A stretch of DNA of 64,000 nt from assembly GCF_014837145.1 (NCBI RefSeq), contig NZ_JACYFS010000007.1:1-64000 (forward strand). Direction: 5' to 3'. The stretch comes from Chryseobacterium caseinilyticum. GTDB lineage: Bacteria > Bacteroidota > Bacteroidia > Flavobacteriales > Weeksellaceae. The notes beneath the pieces are model-generated. The model did not search any database, was not told the DNA's origin, and saw only the letters and a list, made by a program, of their open reading frames with translations. This document shows, piece after piece, positions 59,843 through 64,000 of the stretch. Position 1 is the stretch's first letter, and each line of letters starts with the position of its first letter. The position numbers were made by a program, and so were the translations under genes.

Positions 59843-59895
59843 TAAATTTGCCTTAACCTTAACCTTAACCTTAACCTTAACCTTAACCTTAACCT
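59843..59895 (+). promoter_or_regulatory. mazG -7 box followed by seven CCTTAA repeats
   Basis: TAAATTTG (59843-59850) is a perfect TAnnTTTG box. Directly after it come seven exact copies of CCTTAA (59851-59892) and a partial CCT. Thus the transcription start falls inside the repeat, and the mazG ATG (59901) lies just past it. Confidence 0.75.
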
Positions 59896-59900
59896 AAAAA

Positions 59901-60668
59901 ATGAACACCAGACAGGAAAAACTCGAAGCTTTCGGAAGACTTTTGGATATTATGGATGATCTTCGTGAGAAATGTCCGTGGGATCAGAAGCAGACGCTTC
60001 AGACTCTTCGTCATCTGACTTTGGAGGAGATCTACGAACTTTCTGATGCACTTTTGCAGGAAGATCTGACGGAGATCAAAAAAGAACTCGGCGATGTATT
60101 GCTGCATTTGGTTTTTTACGCTAAAATCGGTTCAGAAAAAGAAAGTTTCGATATTGCTGATGTCATCAATTCTTTGAATGAAAAACTGATTTTCCGTCAT
60201 CCGCACATTTACGGCGATGTTGAAGTGAAAGATGAAGAAGAGGTGAAACAAAACTGGGAAAAGCTTAAATTAAAAGAGGGAAACAAATCTATTTTGGGTG
60301 GTGTTCCGAAAGGTTTGCCGAGTCTTGTAAAAGCCTACCGAATTCAGGATAAAGTAAAAGGAATTGGTTTCGAATTTCATGATGCCGAAGATGCGTGGAA
60401 GAAAGTAGATGAGGAAATTAAAGAATTTCATGACGAAACTGATTTGGATAAAAAAGAACTTGAACTGGGAGACGTATTCTTCTCACTGATCAATTACGCC
60501 AGAATTTCAGGTTTAAATCCCGATTCCGCTTTGGAAAGAACCAATCTAAAATTCATTTCAAGATTTCAGAAGATGGAACAGCTTGCAGCTGATGCAGATT
60601 TAAAATTAGCTGACATGACTTTGGAGGAAATGGACGAACTTTGGGATAAAGCTAAACTTCATGACTGA
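59901..60668 (+). CDS. mazG: Nucleoside triphosphate pyrophosphohydrolase
   Basis: A 255-residue MazG with two MazG domains, the E. coli-like tandem form. Domain 1: LREKCPWDQKQTLQTLRHLTLEEIYELSDALL, then EELGDVLLHLVF-type metal residues (KKELGDVLLHLVFYAKIG). Domain 2: GFEFHDAEDAWKKVDEEIKEF and ELELGDVFFSLINYAR. It hydrolyses aberrant or surplus NTPs and lowers (p)ppGpp-linked stress. It is separated from DUF5606 by a terminator and has its own promoter with an unusual repeat leader. Confidence 0.95.
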   Translation: MNTRQEKLEAFGRLLDIMDDLREKCPWDQKQTLQTLRHLTLEEIYELSDALLQEDLTEIKKELGDVLLHLVFYAKIGSEKESFDIADVINSLNEKLIFRHPHIYGDVEVKDEEEVKQNWEKLKLKEGNKSILGGVPKGLPSLVKAYRIQDKVKGIGFEFHDAEDAWKKVDEEIKEFHDETDLDKKELELGDVFFSLINYARISGLNPDSALERTNLKFISRFQKMEQLAADADLKLADMTLEEMDELWDKAKLHD

Positions 60669-60734
60669 AATTTGCTTTTACAAAACTTTCTAAAGTAATT
60701 TTTCAATTAAGTTTTTCTGACGCAGCAATTAAAA

Positions 60735-60852
60735 ACTAATGATTTGCTGTCATTAGTCATTCGGTTTTTTGCCACAGAAAACTTAAGTGATCTCACTAAG
60801 AGTACAATGCTTTGTGATCCTTGTGAAAAACCTTTGTGAACTTTGTGGTAAA
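60735..60852. repeat. Hairpin and imperfect inverted repeat after mazG
   Basis: ACTAATGA (60735-60742) and TCATTAGT (60750-60757) form a perfect stem, with GGTTTTTT following. From 60769 TTGCCACAGAAAACTTAAGTG is mirrored by TTTGTGAACTTTGTGGTAA ending at 60851, in the style of the AACCACAAAAG elements. The rest of the gap 60853-61241 is very AT-rich and holds the next promoter only. Confidence 0.5.
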
Positions 60853-61189
60853 TTGAGCACAGTAATAAAACATAGTTCTTTTATCGTAAATCATGTAGAG
60901 AAATGATCGTTTTATTACGACATGACAAAAATGAAAATTTCGGTTAATTTTCGGGTGGCAGATGAATAATTTTTGACACACATTTTCACATGTTATCAAT
61001 GGTTTTTCATGATATGTGGTTTACATTTTAGTTAAAATCAGTTTGAATTATTTTCTATTTCTTTACAAATCTCATAAATAATTACATATAAAAATAAATT
61101 TTTCAAACAGATATATCTTTATAAAAACAATATTCTCAAAACCTCTAAATGTCTGATAATTAATTAATATAAATGTAATTTTAGATGTA

Positions 61190-61219
61190 TTTCTCACATT
61201 CATAAAAATTTTATATTTG
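61190..61219 (+). promoter_or_regulatory. Predicted promoter of the large secreted protein gene
   Basis: TTTC (61190-61193), an 18-nt spacer, and the perfect -7 box TATATTTG (61212-61219) precede the ATG at 61242 by 22 nt. Confidence 0.55.
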
Positions 61220-61241
61220 TCACCAATTAAGATTAATTTTT

Positions 61242-64000
61242 ATGAAAAGAAATTTATTCATTCCAAAAACAGCTCTGGCGTTTTTGATGGCTCTCTTCTC
61301 GGTGTGGGGATGGGGGCAGACGACGATAGCTTTTAATGGTGCCGAAGACGGAGCACCTACGTTAGCTTTAAGTAGTCAAGGTACATGGGCTAGTTCTACT
61401 ACAAATTCTGGAACGCCCTCAAACCAGCGGATCAAGAATGGTGCAAAGTCATTTCAGTCTACTGCAACCTCCACTGCAGCCTACACATCAACTTTGGTTT
61501 CGAACGCAATTAACGTGACAGGGTATACTTCAAAGTTTGTAGAAGTCTGGAATTCGTCAATTTCAACGAATGGTACAAATGGAATTGATGGAACTACTGA
61601 TAAGTTAGAAGTTTATATTTCTGAAACAGCTACTTTTTCCACAACTCCAGATGTATTAGTTAACTCAAGTGAAGCTAATGCGAGATGGGGAATGAATGGA
61701 AGCGGTGTTATTACAACGAATGCCGGCACACAAGTAATAAAAACATATTCTACAGGTCAAGATTTAACCTACACAGGTGCTAATGCGTTTTCCAAAATCG
61801 TAGTTAATATTCCTAATTCGTGGTCTACAGTATATATCAAGATTGTGGCAGTTAATAATGCCACTTCAGAAGTTTGGTGTATTGATGATATTGCAGTGAA
61901 AGGAACAGTAGCTCCAACTAGCCCCCCGGTAGTAACAGCCTCTGCTTTTACTGGAGTCGTGGATGGTTCATTTACAAACACTGTTTCAGCTACTAATAAT
62001 CCTACGTCTTATGGAGTTTCTGCCGGTTCAGCTTTACCTGCAGGTCTAAACTTAAATACCTCTTCGGGTCTCATAACTGGAACGCCTACTTCTGCCGGCA
62101 TATTTACGACTAATATTACAGCCACTAATGGTGCTGGTACTGGTTCCGAGAATATTACATTTGAAATTGCTAAAGCAAATCAAACATTAACAAATTTTGT
62201 AGACCAGAATAAATTCTTAAGTAGTCCTGCATTTTCATTTCCATTAAATACATCCGCAGGCTTGCCGGTAACTTACAATAGTTCAAATCCTGCAGTTGCT
62301 ACTATCACAGGAAATACTGTAACTATAACAGGAGTTGGTACAAGTATGATTTCAGCCACACAACCGGGAGATAGTAATTACAATCCGTTATCTCTACAAA
62401 TCACCCTTAATGTTCAGAATGATCCTATTTATTACAATGGTGTTGGAAGATTCGAGAAAATTACTTCTGCATCAAGCTTGTCTGATGGAGATTATGTAAT
62501 TGCGGATGCCAATAATGTTGTGATGGCTACAAATACGATCACTTCCGGTGCTTTGGTAACAAGTACTTTAAATGCTAACAATAGTCAAATTTTAAATCCT
62601 GCGACCACAGTAGTTTGGAAGTTTACTTTAAATGGAGGTTCTTACACTATACAGAATTCGGATGATTCAAAGTTTTTAAGCTATGTAAGTTCAACTAACT
62701 TAACTACATTAAATTCGGCAACAAATAATTCTGAAAAGTGGAATATTAGTTATCAAGCTGGGGGATTTTATTCTGTTGTAAGTGCAAGTGACAATACAAG
62801 ATTATTGAAGTATAATAACCAACTAACGGTACCAGGGTTCAAAGCTTATACATCCACAACACAATCACCTGAAGTCAGTCTTTATAAAAAAGTGGAAGTC
62901 ACAACTTGGAATGGTACAACTTGGTCAAATGGTCTTCCAGATGGAAAAGATGTTATTTTTACTGGGAATTTCTCAACAAACTCTAATTTTACAGCAAAAA
63001 ACATTATCATCCAAAACGGAGGAACATTAGAAATTACAGCAGGTAACACAATCACTGCAGCAAATGTAACGGTAGAAAACGGTGGAAATCTTATCCAGAG
63101 AGGAAATGGTGCATTAAATTATTCAGGAGTTTTCAAAGTAAACAAAACAGGTGCAACTGCCGTTGATAAATACACTTTCTGGTCTTCTCCGGTGGCTACA
63201 CAGAATTTAAATAATATTTACGCTGGAGGGATACCAAATTTTGTAACTGAATACGATACTCCAACAAATACTTTCGTTAGCTCGTCTACTGCAAGTAATG
63301 CAACAATAGGTAAAGGATATTCTATTAAAAATCCTGTCGCAAATGCAGCGGTTTCATTTACAGGAACTCCTAACAATGGAAATGTTGATTATACTATGAA
63401 TACGACAAGCTTTGGATATAATTTAGTTGGTAATCCTTATCCTTCAGATTTAAATTTGAATGCTTTCTATACTGCAAATTCTGCAAATATTGGAAGTACG
63501 TTCTATTTCTGGGATACAAATAGTTCTGGTTTAGGTAACAACCCTGGGTATGCGACTTTTAATGCAACTGCTAATCCTACACCTACTTTCTTACCTGCTC
63601 CAAATACAACTTCAGCAGGTCCTACAGGAAGTGTAGCAAAAATTGGACAAGGCTTTATAGTAAAAGCTAATGCAACTACACCTGTTGGAACTCCTACTAT
63701 ATTAAACTTTACTAATAGTATGAGAGCTGCAGAGACAGGTACTTTCTTTAATAAAAACAACAATTCAAGTGAAGGAAAATATTGGTTAAAGCTAAGTTCG
63801 TCTTACAATACTAATTATACAATTGCAGTTACTTACTTTGGTGCCGCTTCAAATGCTTATGACATCTATGATTCTAAAGCTATAGGATTAGGTATAGATG
63901 CATTATACACTACTGCAGATAATGAGAAGGTAGTTATCCAGGGAAGAAGTGCATTTACCGTGAGCGATATCGTTCCTTTGGCTTCAAAACATTCAACAAC
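61242..64000 (+). CDS. Very large secreted protein with Ig-like domains, 3' end off the window
   Basis: An open frame of over 900 codons runs from ATG 61242 to the window edge without a stop. Signal sequence: MKRNLFIPKTALAFLMALF, then SVWGWGQ. Next comes a lectin-like region (residues 28-215). An He-PIG Ig-like domain follows (TNNPTSYGVSAGSALPAGL, then LITGTPTSAGIF), and then a Big-type Ig domain (PVTYNSSNPAVATITG). Later parts are TWNGTTWSNGLPDGKDVIF and YTFWSSPVATQNL, phrases common in large T9SS-exported surface proteins. A C-terminal sorting domain is expected beyond the window. Ligand or activity is unknown. Confidence 0.8.
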   Translation, partial: MKRNLFIPKTALAFLMALFSVWGWGQTTIAFNGAEDGAPTLALSSQGTWASSTTNSGTPSNQRIKNGAKSFQSTATSTAAYTSTLVSNAINVTGYTSKFVEVWNSSISTNGTNGIDGTTDKLEVYISETATFSTTPDVLVNSSEANARWGMNGSGVITTNAGTQVIKTYSTGQDLTYTGANAFSKIVVNIPNSWSTVYIKIVAVNNATSEVWCIDDIAVKGTVAPTSPPVVTASAFTGVVDGSFTNTVSATNNPTSYGVSAGSALPAGLNLNTSSGLITGTPTSAGIFTTNITATNGAGTGSENITFEIAKANQTLTNFVDQNKFLSSPAFSFPLNTSAGLPVTYNSSNPAVATITGNTVTITGVGTSMISATQPGDSNYNPLSLQITLNVQNDPIYYNGVGRFEKITSASSLSDGDYVIADANNVVMATNTITSGALVTSTLNANNSQILNPATTVVWKFTLNGGSYTIQNSDDSKFLSYVSSTNLTTLNSATNNSEKWNISYQAGGFYSVVSASDNTRLLKYNNQLTVPGFKAYTSTTQSPEVSLYKKVEVTTWNGTTWSNGLPDGKDVIFTGNFSTNSNFTAKNIIIQNGGTLEITAGNTITAANVTVENGGNLIQRGNGALNYSGVFKVNKTGATAVDKYTFWSSPVATQNLNNIYAGGIPNFVTEYDTPTNTFVSSSTASNATIGKGYSIKNPVANAAVSFTGTPNNGNVDYTMNTTSFGYNLVGNPYPSDLNLNAFYTANSANIGSTFYFWDTNSSGLGNNPGYATFNATANPTPTFLPAPNTTSAGPTGSVAKIGQGFIVKANATTPVGTPTILNFTNSMRAAETGTFFNKNNNSSEGKYWLKLSSSYNTNYTIAVTYFGAASNAYDIYDSKAIGLGIDALYTTADNEKVVIQGRSAFTVSDIVPLASKHST

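Noticed and set aside
60796..60999. 67-residue minus-strand ORF after mazG
   Set aside because: It overlaps an imperfect inverted repeat and has no start context or recognisable sequence.
61769..63763. Minus-strand ORFs inside the large secreted protein gene
   Set aside because: They are antisense shadows of a low-complexity Thr/Asn/Ser-rich coding region that is open over more than 900 codons on the plus strand.
1..64000. tRNA genes, prophage, integrases, IS transposases
   Set aside because: No tRNA T-loop/acceptor pattern, integrase or transposase motif was recognised on either strand. The mobile-like content is limited to small non-coding repeats and the S23 cassette.

Overview
The window looks like a chromosomal segment of a flavobacterium (phylum Bacteroidota), most likely Chryseobacterium or a close relative. 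The supporting signs are AT-rich intergenic DNA, many promoter -7 boxes of the Bacteroidota form TAnnTTTG, type IX secretion (T9SS) proteins and cargo, and family-typical neighbourhoods such as ruvX-def-DUF5606-mazG. The taxonomic call is an inference; no database was searched.

Layout. 1-110: 3' end of a 5S rRNA and its terminator. 0.6-9.7 kb: VWA protein plus MoxR-like ATPase pair, VanZ-like protein, acyl-CoA carboxylase beta subunit, a candidate small RNA, EamA transporter, PorV/PorQ-like outer-membrane protein. 9.7-20.3 kb: uvrC, a T9SS cargo protein, hutH, a subtilase lipoprotein, DOPA dioxygenase, YceI. 20.3-22.2 kb: a repeat-rich gap, then a cold-shock gene with a long leader. 22.2-30.8 kb: S9 peptidase, luciferase-like oxidoreductase, sbcC, sbcD and an unlisted 56-residue ORF overlapping sbcD. 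30.8-31.5 kb: a second repeat-rich gap. 31.5-44.0 kb: VF530, SlyD-type FKBP, YchJ-like protein, M3 peptidase, GIN-domain lipoprotein, Kef antiporter plus partner, TPM/TPM/LemA cluster, folA, TPR protein, TRIC-type channel. 44.0-54.8 kb: four-helix-bundle (S23) gene between inverted repeats, coaD, ddl, PASTA protein, rluD-type synthase, PorP/SprF, hemW, murI, nitroreductase, rsmD-DUF3822-Smr group, phosphodiesterase. 55-60.7 kb: serine hydrolase, sixA, ruvX-def-DUF5606-mazG. 61.2 kb to the end: a very large secreted protein that runs off the window.

Most genes are ordinary housekeeping or envelope genes. The unusual content is in the gaps. Two arrays (about 20,921-21,105 and 30,991-31,305) are built of degenerate units repeating every 41-42 nt, close to four turns of B-DNA. 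Several units are self-complementary hairpins whose stems differ in sequence but keep pairing, while the core is shared. Nearby are three perfect hairpins of one plan (AAACC, five variable bases, GGTTT, then the reverse complement), a pair of interlaced inverted repeats with pseudoknot topology, a dispersed 88-89 nt element in two copies, large imperfect inverted repeats ending in AACCACAAAAG, and short-period tandem repeats that often begin inside a stop codon. I regard the 42-nt-phased hairpin arrays as the best candidate for an undescribed system. The S23 gene inside complementary arms, and the candidate small RNA near 6.7 kb, come next.
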